Shown here: in pieces, positions 1 to 10,000 of the stretch
Numbering within the stretch: position 1 is the stretch's first letter
How the letters are laid out: the number at the start of each line of letters is the position of its first letter
Source: Pseudomonas rhizosphaerae
GTDB lineage: Bacteria > Pseudomonadota > Gammaproteobacteria > Pseudomonadales > Pseudomonadaceae
Reading direction: 5' to 3'
DNA: 64,000 bases
NCBI RefSeq assembly: GCF_000761155.1
Contig: NZ_CP009533.1
Location: 1,178,001-1,242,000, forward strand
Made by a program: the position numbers and the translations under genes
The notes under the pieces: model-generated
What the model saw: the letters and a program-made list of their open reading frames with translations, nothing else
The model's database searches: none
What the model was told of the DNA's origin: nothing

Positions 1-1975
1 CCATGACCATGCCCTCGGAGATGCCGAAGCGCATCTTGCGAGGCTTGAGGTTGGCAATCATCATGGTCAGTCGACCTTCCAGCGCGGCCGGATCCGGATA
101 GGCGCTCTTGATCCCGGAAAAGACATTGCGCTGTTCATCACCGATGTCGAGGGTCAAGCGCAGCAGCTTGTCCGCGCCTTCGACCGCTTCGGCCTTGAGG
201 ATCAAGGCCACGCGCAGATCGACCGCCGCAAAGGCATCGAAGTCGATTTCGGCGGCCAACGGCTCCTTGGCCAGCTCGCCGTTACCGGTGGCCGGTGCCG
301 GGGCGGCAGGGTCCTGCGCAGCGGCGAGGTCCTGCTTGGACGCGTCGGTCATTGCCAGCACCTTGATCGGGTCAATGCGCGTCATCAACGCCTGGAAGGG
401 GTTGAGCGAGTGATCGGCGAGCCAGGTGGCGTGATCGTTCCAGGTCAACGGCTCGACATTGAGGAAGCGTTCCGCCTCACGTGCCAGCTCGGGCAGGACT
501 GGCTTGAGGAAGATGATCAACTGGCGGAACAGGTTGATACCCACTGCGCAGACGGCCTGTACTTCGTCGGCGCGGCCGTCCTGCTTGGCCAGCGACCAGG
601 GCGCTTTTTCGGCGATCCAGGCATTGGCACGGTCGGCCAATGCCATGATTTCGCGCATGGCGCGAGCGAAATCGCGCACTTCGTAGGCTTCGGCGATGCT
701 GGGCGTCGCTTCCAGGAAAGCCTGGGTCAGCTCCGGTGCGGCATTGGCAGCGACCAATACGCCGTTGTTGCCCTTGTGCACGAAACCGGCACAACGGCTG
801 GCGATGTTGACCACCTTGCCCACCAGGTCGGAGTTGACCTTCTGCACAAAGTCGTCGAGGTTGACGTCCAGGTCATCCACGCCACGGCCCAGCTTGGATG
901 CGAAGTAATAGCGCAGGTATTCGGGCGCCAGGTGATCCAGGTAGGTGCGGGCCTTGATGAACGTGCCCCGGGACTTGGACATCTTCTCGCCATTGACCGT
1001 CAGGAAGCCGTGCACGTTGAGCGCGGTCGGCTTGCGATAGCCTGCGCCTTCGAGCATGGCTGGCCAGAACAGCGCATGGAAATTGATGATGTCCTTGCCG
1101 ATGAAGTGGTACAGCTCGGCTGTCGAATCCTTGCCCCAGTACGCGTCGAAGTCCAGTTCAGGACGACGGGCGCAGAGGTTTCTGAAGCTGGCCATGTAGC
1201 CAATTGGCGCATCCAGCCACACATAGAAGTACTTGCCGGGCTCGCCTGGAATCTCGAAGCCGAAGTAAGGTGCGTCGCGGGAGATGTCCCACTCCTGCAG
1301 GCCGGCGTCGAGCCATTCGGCGATCTTGTTGGCCACGGCGTCCTGCAGGGTGCCGCTGCGGGTCCAGCCTTCGAGCATCTGCTGGAAATCAGGCAGCTTG
1401 AAGAAGAAATGCTGGGAATCCTTGAGCACGGGCGTGGCGCCGGAGATCGCCGATTTCGGATCCTTGAGCTCGGTAGGCGCGTAGGTGGCGCCGCATTTCT
1501 CGCAGTTGTCACCGTATTGATCGGCGGCCGCGCACTTGGGGCATGTGCCCTTGATGAAGCGGTCGGCCAGGAACATCTGCTTCTGCGGGTCGAAATACTG
1601 GGTGACCGAGCGCTGGGCGATATGACCGGCCTCGCGCAGCTTGAGGTAGATTTCGCTCGACAGCTCGCGGTTTTCTTCGCTGTGGGTGGAGTGGAAATTG
1701 TCGAAGTCCACCAGGAAGTCGGCGAAGTCGGCGCTGTGCTCGGCCTTGACGTTGGCGATCAGCTGTTCAGGCGTGATGCCTTCCTTTTCCGCCCGCAGCA
1801 TGATGGCCGAGCCATGGGCGTCATCTGCACAGACATAGATGCACTGATTGCCGCGATGCTTCTGGAAGCGCACCCACATATCGGTCTGGATATACTCCAG
1901 CATGTGGCCAAGGTGAATGGAACCGTTGGCATAGGGCAGGGCGCTGGTGACGAGAATCTTGCGTGGCTCGGACAT
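1..1975 (-). CDS. metG: Methionyl-tRNA synthetase, 3' end beyond the window
   Basis: Charges tRNA-Met with methionine in the cytosol. About 658 codons are visible. The N-terminus holds the class I HIGH-type motif (SIHLGH), followed by a zinc knuckle (CPKC ... CEKC) and the KMSKS loop (GEKMSKSRG, near position 975). The last visible residues belong to the C-terminal OB-fold tRNA-binding domain, and roughly the last 20 residues lie left of position 1, judging from the usual length of about 680. The ATG at 1973-1975 gives the standard [18 protein letters not shown] start. In many pseudomonads apbC/mrp lies divergent to metG. Here a small ORF occupies that place. Confidence 0.97.
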   Translation of the reverse strand, partial: MSEPRKILVTSALPYANGSIHLGHMLEYIQTDMWVRFQKHRGNQCIYVCADDAHGSAIMLRAEKEGITPEQLIANVKAEHSADFADFLVDFDNFHSTHSEENRELSSEIYLKLREAGHIAQRSVTQYFDPQKQMFLADRFIKGTCPKCAAADQYGDNCEKCGATYAPTELKDPKSAISGATPVLKDSQHFFFKLPDFQQMLEGWTRSGTLQDAVANKIAEWLDAGLQEWDISRDAPYFGFEIPGEPGKYFYVWLDAPIGYMASFRNLCARRPELDFDAYWGKDSTAELYHFIGKDIINFHALFWPAMLEGAGYRKPTALNVHGFLTVNGEKMSKSRGTFIKARTYLDHLAPEYLRYYFASKLGRGVDDLDVNLDDFVQKVNSDLVGKVVNIASRCAGFVHKGNNGVLVAANAAPELTQAFLEATPSIAEAYEVRDFARAMREIMALADRANAWIAEKAPWSLAKQDGRADEVQAVCAVGINLFRQLIIFLKPVLPELAREAERFLNVEPLTWNDHATWLADHSLNPFQALMTRIDPIKVLAMTDASKQDLAAAQDPAAPAPATGNGELAKEPLAAEIDFDAFAAVDLRVALILKAEAVEGADKLLRLTLDIGDEQRNVFSGIKSAYPDPAALEGRLTMMIANLKPRKMRFGISEGMVM

Positions 1976-2157
1976 GGGGCTCGGCTACTGGAAGTGAAAC
2001 GAAGACCGAACACTATAAAGGGGCGAGGGGATTTTTTCACCTGTTGTCAGGGGAGACGGGCGATTGCAACCGCGTTGCTGCAGCCAAGACGAGTGCGACA
2101 AAATGTCTCAAGTTGCCACGGTGGCGGCCGACAACCTTGGATTAGGAGACTTCCCCC

Positions 2158-2484
2158 ATGATTCCGCCCCTGATTCCGATCAGCGTCGTGCCGGTGACCT
2201 CGCAACTGGACCCGGTCAAGCCCACGCCCAGCATCGCACCTGTGGCGCCGGCACAGCCGGGCTCCAATGAAACCGCCATCGACCTGCGTCATCACGATGC
2301 CGATCAAACGGCGTTGCTGCTGCGCGAAGAGCAACGACGACGCCAGCGCGAAGGTCGGCCGCCGGAGCCGGACGAGCACGCACCGGTGCCGGGTGACTCG
2401 CTGAACGCCGACAATACGGTTCCAGTGGCACCTTTGGTCGAGGACCCGCCGCGCCAAGGCTTGTGGGTCGACATCCAGGTCTAG
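2158..2484 (+). CDS. Small conserved-type hypothetical protein, Pro-rich
   Basis: A 108-residue protein of unknown function. The ATG follows a good ribosome site (TTAGGAGAC). The first 40 residues are rich in proline and valine (MIPPLIPISVVPVTSQ), the middle is charged (LLLREEQRRRQREGRPPEPDE), and the end is WVDIQV. No signal peptide, membrane segment or catalytic motif is visible. It is divergent from metG and followed closely by another small plus-strand ORF. Codon use and third-position GC look like the neighbours. I remember similar short proteins next to metG-region genes in other pseudomonads, but cannot name a family. Confidence 0.75.
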   Translation: MIPPLIPISVVPVTSQLDPVKPTPSIAPVAPAQPGSNETAIDLRHHDADQTALLLREEQRRRQREGRPPEPDEHAPVPGDSLNADNTVPVAPLVEDPPRQGLWVDIQV

Positions 2485-2544
2485 TCAGCGCCGTTCGCGC
2501 GCTGCATCATGGGCCACTCTTTCTTGCCATCCGACCCGACTGCC

Positions 2545-2709
2545 ATGAGCCAAGACGACAACCTGATCGATTTTGCCAGCGAACGCGGCAAGCGCATCCA
2601 TGACCTCAAGGACAAACGTCTCGACGAGATGCGCCAGGCATTCGAGCAGGCGCTGCCATTGAGCCCGGCCAAGGCGCGGAAAAAAGCCAAGAAGCCGAAG
2701 AAGCGCTGA
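2545..2709 (+). CDS. Small basic-tailed hypothetical protein
   Basis: A 54-residue cytosolic protein of unknown function starting MSQDDNLIDFASERG. The first two thirds are an amphipathic, charged helix-forming stretch, and the tail is a lysine/arginine cluster (KARKKAKKPKKR) that could bind nucleic acid; that is inference. An in-frame ATG at 2509 would add 12 residues with no better ribosome site; the shorter form is preferred because the extension is unlike the rest. It converges with the hydratase gene at 2718, leaving only 8 bases between the two genes. Confidence 0.65.
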   Translation: MSQDDNLIDFASERGKRIHDLKDKRLDEMRQAFEQALPLSPAKARKKAKKPKKR

Positions 2710-2717
2710 GAGGTCGC

Positions 2718-3188
2718 CTAGCCGATGCTGATCGGTGGCGGGCTGACCAGGGTCACGGTCTGCTGCTTGCGAGGGGCGAGGATTTCCGCCTCGCCGTCGA
2801 CCACGAGTTCATCGCGCTGGTTGAACACCCGGGTGGCGATGCGGACACGAAACTTTGGCAGCTTTTCGAGGATTTCCAGGCGCACCGTCAAGGTGTCGCC
2901 CAGTTTCACCGGCTTCTGGAAGCTCATCTGCTGCCCCAGGTAGATGGTGCCTGGTCCGGGCAACTCGCAGGCCACCGCGGCGCTGATCAGCGCCCCACTG
3001 AACATGCCATGGGCGATGCGCTCCTTGAACATGCTGCTGGCGGCGAACTCGGCGTCGAGGTGAACCGGGTTGTGGTCGCCCGACATCGCGGCGAACAACT
3101 GGATGTCGCGCTCCTGCACGGTTTTGCTGAAACTGGCGGTCTGGCCAACCTCGAGCGCTTCGTACGGGGTATTGGTGACTTGGGTCAT
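2718..3188 (-). CDS. phaJ4: (R)-specific enoyl-CoA hydratase, PhaJ4 type (MaoC-like)
   Basis: Hydrates trans-2-enoyl-CoA to (R)-3-hydroxyacyl-CoA, linking beta-oxidation to medium-chain polyhydroxyalkanoate synthesis. The 156-residue single hot-dog domain carries the hydratase-2 signature with its catalytic Asp and His (FAAMSGDHNPVHLD, about residues 32-45) and the later segment AHGMFSGALISAA. It lies divergent to fadD2 with 164 bases between, an arrangement seen in other pseudomonads (phaJ4 beside the fadD pair). The chain-length preference cannot be read from the sequence, so the symbol rests on context and family resemblance. Confidence 0.9.
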   Translation of the reverse strand: MTQVTNTPYEALEVGQTASFSKTVQERDIQLFAAMSGDHNPVHLDAEFAASSMFKERIAHGMFSGALISAAVACELPGPGTIYLGQQMSFQKPVKLGDTLTVRLEILEKLPKFRVRIATRVFNQRDELVVDGEAEILAPRKQQTVTLVSPPPISIG

Positions 3189-3345
3189 GGGCGATAGGTC
3201 CTTGGTTTGGCGACGGTCATGGCCGCGTCAAATAGATTCACGATGTTAACAGGCGGGTCGTGCGCATTTGCGTCGGTTGCGGCAGCTGCTAACGTCGGCA
3301 GCATACCGCAGGCGCAATGGCCGGGCGGGCTTCGAATCAGAGGAC

Positions 3346-3353
3346 AATAATAA
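3346..3353 (+). promoter_or_regulatory. Crc/Hfq-type A-rich motif at the fadD2 start
   Basis: AATAATAA lies between the ribosome site (AGAGGA) and the ATG of fadD2, overlapping its first base. It matches the AAYAAYAA catabolite-activity motif bound by Hfq/Crc in pseudomonads. Binding here would block translation initiation when preferred carbon sources are present. Confidence 0.5.
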
Positions 3354-5038
3354 TGCATCCTGATTTCTGGAACGACAAGCGCCCACCCGGCGTCCCCCAT
3401 ACCCTTCCCGTTGGTGAATTCACCTCCATCGTCGATGTCTTCGACCGCTCCTGTAGCACTTTTGCCCAGCGTCCGGCCTTCAGCAACATGGGCGTGACCC
3501 TGAGCTATGCCGAGCTCGACCGGCACTGTGCCGCGTTCGCCTGCTGGCTGCAGCAGCACACCGACCTGGTGCCCGGCGACCGCATCGCCGTGCAGTTGCC
3601 CAACGTTCTGCAATACCCCATCGCAGTGTTCGGCGCATTGCGCGCGGGCCTGGTGGTGGTCAACACCAACCCTTTATATACCGCACGCGAGATGCGTCAT
3701 CAGTTCTGTGATTCCGGTGCCCGAGCACTGGTCTATTTGAATCTGTTCGGTGACAAGGTCGAGCAGGTGCTGCCCGATACGAAGCTCGATTACCTGATCG
3801 AAGCTCGCTTGGGCGATCTGATGCCCAGCGCCAAGGGCTGGCTGGTCAACACGCTGGTGAGCAAGGTCAAGAAGCGCGTGCCCGCGTACCGTTTACCCCT
3901 GGCAATGTCGTTCAAATCGGTATTGGCCCAAGGCGCAGCGCATTCGCCACGCTCGGTGGCGCTCACGCTCGATGACCTTGCCGTGCTGCAATACACCGGC
4001 GGCACCACTGGCCTGGCCAAGGGCGCCATGCTCACCCATGGCAATCTGGTCGCCAACATGCAGCAGGTACGGGCCTGTTTTCGACAGCTCGACGAGCAGG
4101 GGCAGCCGATCCTGCGGGAAGGCTTCGAGGTGATGATCGCGCCCCTGCCGCTGTACCACGTGTATGCGTTCACCGCGAACTGCCTGTGCATGATGGTCAC
4201 CGGCAACCATAACGTGCTTATCACCAACCCCCGCGACATCGGCGCCTTCATCAAGGAACTGAAGAAGTGGAAGTTCACCGCGTTGCTGGGTCTCAACACC
4301 CTGTTCGTGGCCTTGATGGAGCACCCCACGTTCCGTTCGCTGGACTTCTCCCATCTGAAGGTCACCAACTCCGGTGGCACGGCGCTGGTCAAGGCCACGG
4401 CCGAGCGCTGGGAAAGCATGACCGGCTGCCGCATCGTCGAAGGCTATGGCCTGACCGAGACATCGCCGGTGGCCTGCACCAACCCCTACGGCCAGAGCGC
4501 GCGCATCGGCAGCGTCGGCATTCCCGTGGTCGGCACGGCGCTGAAGGTGATCGACGACCAAGGGGCCGAGTTGCCGCTGGGCGAGCGCGGTGAGCTATGC
4601 ATCCAGGGACCACAGGTAATGCGCGGCTACTGGCAGCAACCCGAAGCGACCGCCGAGGCACTGGACGCGCAAGGCTGGTTCAAGACCGGCGACATCGCCG
4701 TCATCGATCCCGATGGCTACGTGCGTATCGTCGACCGCAAGAAAGACCTGATCATCGTTTCCGGTTTCAACGTCTACCCCAACGAGATCGAGGACGTGGT
4801 CATGGCTCATCCGCAGGTGGCCAACTGCGCGGCCATTGGCATAGCGGACGAGCGCTCCGGCGAGGCGGTCAAGCTGTTCGTGGTGGCCCGTGATCCACAG
4901 CTGACCACGGCTGAACTCATGGCCTACTGCAAGGCCAACTTCACCGGCTACAAGCTGCCACGGGAAATCGTCCTGCGCGATGCCTTGCCGATGACGCCGG
5001 TGGGCAAGATCCTGCGGCGAGAACTTCGCGACGGTTGA
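3353..5038 (+). CDS. fadD2: Long-chain fatty-acid-CoA ligase, FadD2 type
   Basis: Activates fatty acids to acyl-CoA with ATP at the inner membrane, the entry step of beta-oxidation. The 561-residue ANL-family enzyme has the AMP-binding P-loop (YTGGTTGLAKG, about residue 213), the A5 motif (GYGLTETSP) and the C-terminal A8/A10 region (DRKKDLIIVSGFNVYPNE, then PVGKILRREL). The start MHPDFWNDK is chosen because AGAGGA lies just upstream; a longer in-frame form from 3317 lacks a site. It is the first of a tandem pair with fadD1, 237 bases downstream. The two proteins are close paralogues, as in P. putida and P. aeruginosa. Confidence 0.93.
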   Translation: MHPDFWNDKRPPGVPHTLPVGEFTSIVDVFDRSCSTFAQRPAFSNMGVTLSYAELDRHCAAFACWLQQHTDLVPGDRIAVQLPNVLQYPIAVFGALRAGLVVVNTNPLYTAREMRHQFCDSGARALVYLNLFGDKVEQVLPDTKLDYLIEARLGDLMPSAKGWLVNTLVSKVKKRVPAYRLPLAMSFKSVLAQGAAHSPRSVALTLDDLAVLQYTGGTTGLAKGAMLTHGNLVANMQQVRACFRQLDEQGQPILREGFEVMIAPLPLYHVYAFTANCLCMMVTGNHNVLITNPRDIGAFIKELKKWKFTALLGLNTLFVALMEHPTFRSLDFSHLKVTNSGGTALVKATAERWESMTGCRIVEGYGLTETSPVACTNPYGQSARIGSVGIPVVGTALKVIDDQGAELPLGERGELCIQGPQVMRGYWQQPEATAEALDAQGWFKTGDIAVIDPDGYVRIVDRKKDLIIVSGFNVYPNEIEDVVMAHPQVANCAAIGIADERSGEAVKLFVVARDPQLTTAELMAYCKANFTGYKLPREIVLRDALPMTPVGKILRRELRDG

Positions 5039-5086
5039 CCCGTATTGAATGCCCTGGATCGTGGGCATCGCAAGCGGAAATCGAGT

Positions 5087-5112
5087 GTGACCGGAGCTGC
5101 CAATCCGGTCAC
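5087..5112. promoter_or_regulatory. Perfect inverted repeat upstream of fadD1
   Basis: GTGACCGG, ten bases, CCGGTCAC: perfect 8-bp arms. A third GTGACCG copy follows at about 5117-5123. No T-run follows, so this is not an ordinary terminator for fadD2. It could be an operator for the fadD1 promoter or an mRNA hairpin. I do not recognise the motif as a known fatty-acid regulator site. Confidence 0.45.
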
Positions 5113-5218
5113 AATAGTGACCGTCTGGCCACCTTCGACCTCTAGGCGCCTCATGGCAAAGCTGCTACTCTCGGCGCGCTTTGCGGCATTCGACCTGTAT
5201 CGGGCGTGCTGACATATC

Positions 5219-5226
5219 AATAATAA
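5219..5226 (+). promoter_or_regulatory. A-rich Crc/Hfq-type motif in the fadD1 leader
   Basis: A second AATAATAA, about 50 bases before the fadD1 ATG. It is the same octamer as at the fadD2 start, which makes shared catabolite control of both synthetases plausible. Its distance from the ribosome site makes this copy weaker evidence. Confidence 0.3.
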
Positions 5227-5275
5227 TCGCATCGAATGCGGTGAAGATTCGCTGGCGCTGGAGGAGTGGGCTTCC

Positions 5276-6973
5276 ATGATCGAAAATTTCTGGAAGGATA
5301 AGTATCCAGCTGGGATCGCAGCGGATATCGATCCAGACATGTATCCCAATATCCAGGCGGTGCTCAAGCAGTCCTGCCAGCGCTTCGCCGACAAGCCAGC
5401 GTTCACCAACCTGGGCAAGACCCTCACCTACGGCGAGCTGTATGAGCTGTCCGGTGCCTTTGCCGCGTATCTGCAGCGCAACACCGACTTGGTGCCGGGT
5501 GACCGCATCGCGGTGCAGTTGCCCAACGTTCTGCAGTATCCGGTCGCGGTCTTCGGCGCCATTCGCGCAGGCCTGGTGGTGGTCAATACCAACCCGCTGT
5601 ATACCGCGCGGGAAATGGAACACCAGTTCAAGGACTCCGGCGCCAAGGCGCTGGTGTGCCTGGCCAACATGGCGCATCTGGCGGAAAAAGTCGTACCCAA
5701 GACGGCCGTCCGCCACGTCATCGTCACTGAAGTTGCCGACCTCTTGCCGCCGCTCAAGCGGCTGTTGGTCAACAGCGTGATCAAGTACGTGAAGAAGATG
5801 GTGCCGGCCTATCACCTGCCACGGGCGGTGAAGTTCAACGACGTGTTGAGCAAGGGCCGCGGCCAGACCGTCAACGAGGCCAATCCAGCCAGCTCGGAAG
5901 TGGCCGTGTTGCAGTACACCGGCGGCACTACGGGCGTGGCCAAGGGTGCGATGCTCACCCATCGCAACCTGGTCGCCAACATGTTGCAGTGCAAGGCCTT
6001 GATGGGGTCCAACCTGGACGAAGGTTGCGAAGTGCTGATCACGCCGCTGCCCCTCTACCATATCTACGCCTTCACCTTTCACTGCATGGCCATGATGCTG
6101 ATCGGCAATCACAACGTGCTGATCAGCAACCCACGCGACCTGCAGGCGATGGTCAAGGAGCTTTCGAAGTGGAAGTTCAGCGGCTTCGTCGGGCTCAACA
6201 CGCTGTTCGTGGCCCTGTGCAATAACGAAGCGTTCCGCAAACTCGACTTCTCGGCCCTGAAAGTCACTCTGTCGGGCGGCATGGCCCTGCAACTGGCGGC
6301 GGCCGAGCGCTGGAAAGAGGTAACCGGCTGCGCCATCTGCGAAGGTTACGGCATGACCGAAACCAGCCCGGTGGCCACGGTGAACCCCAACCAGCGCATC
6401 CAGATCGGCACCATCGGCATTCCGGTGCCGTCCACGCTGGCCAAGATCATCAACGATGCGGGCGAAGAGCTGCCGTTGGGTGAGATCGGCGAACTGTGCA
6501 TCAAGGGCCCGCAGGTCATGAAGGGTTACTGGCAGCGCCAGGACGCCACCGCCGAGATCCTCGATGCGCAGGGCTGGCTGAAGACTGGCGACATCGCGCT
6601 GATTCAGCCCGACGGCTACATGCGTATCGTCGATCGCAAGAAGGACATGATCCTGGTCTCGGGCTTCAACGTGTACCCCAACGAGCTGGAGGATGTTCTC
6701 GCGACCCTGCCGGGCGTGTTGCAGTGTGCGGCCATCGGCATACCGGACGAGAAGTCCGGCGAGTCGATCAAGATCTTCGTCGTGGTCAAGCCAGGTGTCA
6801 CTTTGACCAAGGAAAAGGTCATGGAGCACATGCGCGCCAACGTCACGGCCTACAAGGTGCCGCGCACCGTGGAGTTCCGCGACGTACTGCCGACCACCAA
6901 CGTCGGCAAGATCCTGCGGCGCGAACTGCGCGACGAGGAAATGAAGAAGCTGGGCATCAAGAAATCGGCTTGA
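5276..6973 (+). CDS. fadD1: Long-chain fatty-acid-CoA ligase, FadD1 type
   Basis: Second acyl-CoA synthetase of the tandem, 565 residues, with the same reaction as FadD2. The P-loop is YTGGTTGVAKGAMLTH (about residue 214), the A5 motif is GYGMTETSP, and the C-terminal hinge is DRKKDMILVSGFNVYPNE with the catalytic-lysine region NVGKILRREL. It starts MIENFWKDKYP after GGAGGAG. The long upstream gap holds an inverted repeat and an A-rich motif, so it probably has its own promoter in addition to read-through from fadD2. In other pseudomonads this copy is the main long-chain enzyme; that role is inferred here by position. Confidence 0.94.
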   Translation: MIENFWKDKYPAGIAADIDPDMYPNIQAVLKQSCQRFADKPAFTNLGKTLTYGELYELSGAFAAYLQRNTDLVPGDRIAVQLPNVLQYPVAVFGAIRAGLVVVNTNPLYTAREMEHQFKDSGAKALVCLANMAHLAEKVVPKTAVRHVIVTEVADLLPPLKRLLVNSVIKYVKKMVPAYHLPRAVKFNDVLSKGRGQTVNEANPASSEVAVLQYTGGTTGVAKGAMLTHRNLVANMLQCKALMGSNLDEGCEVLITPLPLYHIYAFTFHCMAMMLIGNHNVLISNPRDLQAMVKELSKWKFSGFVGLNTLFVALCNNEAFRKLDFSALKVTLSGGMALQLAAAERWKEVTGCAICEGYGMTETSPVATVNPNQRIQIGTIGIPVPSTLAKIINDAGEELPLGEIGELCIKGPQVMKGYWQRQDATAEILDAQGWLKTGDIALIQPDGYMRIVDRKKDMILVSGFNVYPNELEDVLATLPGVLQCAAIGIPDEKSGESIKIFVVVKPGVTLTKEKVMEHMRANVTAYKVPRTVEFRDVLPTTNVGKILRRELRDEEMKKLGIKKSA

Positions 6974-7074
6974 GCCCTGTCGGATAGCGGGGGCTGCCGA
7001 CACGACCCCCGCAAATCTGCGACAATCGCGGGGTGTGACCTTCGACGTACCCTACCAAGACCTCTGCGTACCTG

Positions 7075-10000
7075 ATGACCGACCAAACCGCTTCGATTGA
7101 CCAGCTTCTGAAAAACCTCGACCAGGCCATGATCGGCGACCGCCACCGGCTGCGCCGGCAGTTGCATGAACTGCGCAAGCGGCCCGACGAGGCGAAGCTT
7201 GGCCAGTGGGTCGAGAAAGTCCAGGCCTCGTTCGCCCGCGTCGAGGCACGGCGCCTGAGCGTGCCGACCGTACGCTATGACGACAGCCTGCCCATTGCCG
7301 CCAAGCGCGACGAGATCAAGAAGATTCTCGCCGAGCACCAGGTGCTGATCATCGCCGGCGAAACCGGCTCGGGCAAAACCACCCAGTTGCCCAAGATCTG
7401 CCTGGAAATGGGCCGCGGCCAGCATGGCCTCATTGCTCATACCCAGCCACGGCGGATCGCTGCGCGCAGTGTGGCCAGCCGTGTTGCCGAGGAGTTGGCC
7501 ACACCGCTGGGCGGGTTGGTGGGTTACCAGGTGCGCTTCGAAGACCAGAGCGATGCCAATACCCTGGTCAAGCTGATGACCGATGGCATCCTGCTGGCCG
7601 AGACCCAGCACGACCGTTTCCTCGAACGCTACGACACCATTATCGTCGACGAGGCCCACGAGCGAAGCCTGAACATCGATTTTCTGCTGGGCTACCTGAA
7701 GACCCTGCTGCCACGGCGTCCCGACCTCAAGGTCATCATTACTTCGGCCACCATCGATCTGCAGCGCTTCTCGGAGCATTTCGACGATGCGCCGATCATC
7801 GAGGTGTCCGGGCGTACCTTTCCGGTGGACACCTGGTACAGACCGCTGACCGCCGAGCAGGACGAGGAAGGCAATCAGATCGAGAACGACCTGACCGTCG
7901 ACCAGGCGATCCTGGCGGCACTCGACGAAATCGCCGCCTTCGAGCGCAGCGAGCGCAAGACGCCGGGCGATGTGCTGGTGTTCCTGCCCGGCGAGCGCGA
8001 GATTCGCGATGCCGCCGACATGTTGCGCAAGGCCCAGCTCAAGCACACGGAAATCCTGCCGCTGTACGCGCGCCTGTCGCCGGCCGAGCAGCAGCGCATT
8101 TTTCAGTCCCACCCAGGGCGCCGCGTGGTCCTGGCCACCAACGTGGCGGAAACCTCACTGACCGTGCCGGGCATTCGCTACGTGATTGACAGCGGCACCG
8201 CGCGCATCAGTCGCTACAGCTACCGGGCCAAGGTCCAGCGCCTGCCGATCGAGGCGGTGTCCCAGGCCAGCGCCAACCAGCGCAAGGGTCGCTGTGGGCG
8301 GGTCGAGCCGGGCATCTGTATCCGCCTGTTCAGCGAAGAGGATTTTCTCGCCCGTCCCGAATTCACCGATCCGGAGATCCTGCGCACCAACCTGGCAGCG
8401 GTGATCCTGCAGATGCTGCACCTGCGTCTGGGCGAAATCGACCAGTTCCCGTTCATCGAGCCGCCCGATGGCAAGGCCATCAGCGATGGTTTCAACCTGC
8501 TGCAGGAGCTGTCGGCGGTCAACCGCGAGAACCAGCTCACGCCGATGGGCCGACAGCTCGCACGCCTGCCGATCGACCCGCGGCTGGGGCGCATGCTGCT
8601 CGAAGGCGCGCGTCAGGGCAGTCTGCAGGAAGTGCTGATCATCGCCAGCGTGCTCTCGGTGCAGGATCCGCGCGAGCGTCCGCCCGAGCGCCAGCAGGCC
8701 GCCGACCAGGCCCACGCGCAATGGAAGGATGCCGACTCGGATTTCGCCGCGCTGGTCAATCTGTGGCGTGGTTTCGAAACCCAGCGCCAGGAGCTGGGGT
8801 CCAGTGCCTTGCGCAACTGGTGTCGCAAACAGTTCCTCAATTACCTGCGCCTGCGCGAGTGGCGGGATGCGCACCGCCAGTTGAGCCTGATCTGCCGTGA
8901 CCTGCAATTGCAGGTCAACAAGGAAGCCGCGGACTATCCCAAGTTCCACAAGGCGGTGCTGTCCGGCCTGCTCAGTCAGATTGGCCAGAAAACCGAAGAC
9001 GGCGACTACCTGGGCGCACGCCAGCGACGATTCTGGGTGCATCCGTCTTCCGGCATGGGGCGCAAGAAGCCGCAGTGGCTGATGGCCGCCGAGCTGGTCG
9101 AAACGACCAAGCTGTATGCGCGCATGGTCGCCAAGATCGAGCCGGACTGGATCGAGCCGCTGGCTGGGCATCTGATCAAGAAGAACCATTTCGAGCCGCA
9201 TTGGGAGAAGAAGCGCGGGCAGGTAGTGGCGTTCGAGCAGATCACCCTCTACGGCATGATCGTGGTTGGCCGGCGCCCGGTGCATTTCGGACCCATCGAC
9301 CCGGTGGCGTCGCGCGAGCTGTTCATTCGTGAAGGGCTGGTACGTGGCGAGATCCAGTCGCGGGCCAAGTGCCTGACGGCCAACCGTTTGCTGCTCGAGC
9401 AGCTCGATGAACTGGAAGCCAAGGCACGGCGGCGTGACATTCTGGCCGACGAAGAAACCCTTTACGGGTTCTATGAAGCGCGCCTGCCTGCCGAGATTCA
9501 CCAGACGGCCACGTTCGACAGTTGGTACAAGGTCAACAGCCAGAAGAATCCCGACCTGCTGATCATGCGTGAAGAGGACGTGCTGGCCCGCGAGGCCAGC
9601 GAAGTCACCGCTGCGCAATACCCCGATACCCTGCGCCTGGGCGATCTGAGCCTGCAGTTGAGCTACCATTTCGAGCCCAACCACCCGCGCGACGGCGTCA
9701 CCCTGCGCGTGCCGGCGCCGTTGCTGCCGGCCTTGCCGGGCGAGCGCCTGGAATGGCTGGTGCCGGGACTGCTGGAAGCCAAGTGCATTTCCCTGGTACG
9801 CAACCTGCCCAAGGCCCTGCGCAAGAACTTCGTGCCGGTGCCGGACTTCGTTCGCGCAGCCCTGGCGCGCCTGACCTTCGGCGAAGGCTCGCTGCCCCAG
9901 GCCCTGGGCCGCGAACTGCTGCGCATGACCGGCGCGCGGGTCAGCGACGAGGCGTGGGCCGAGGCCGCGCAGCAGGTCGACAGCCATCTGCGTATGAACA

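Noticed and set aside
410..2161. 583-codon open frame on the plus strand
   Set aside because: It runs opposite metG, which has full synthetase motifs; high GC at third positions creates long antisense frames. It has no domain and low-complexity residue use.
5165..7003. 612-codon minus-strand open frame
   Set aside because: Antisense of fadD1; rich in His, Gln, Arg and Asp, as typical for the mirror frame of a GC-rich gene.
6987..7012. Terminator after fadD1
   Set aside because: GCGGGGG/CCCCCGC forms a hairpin, but no T-run follows on either strand.
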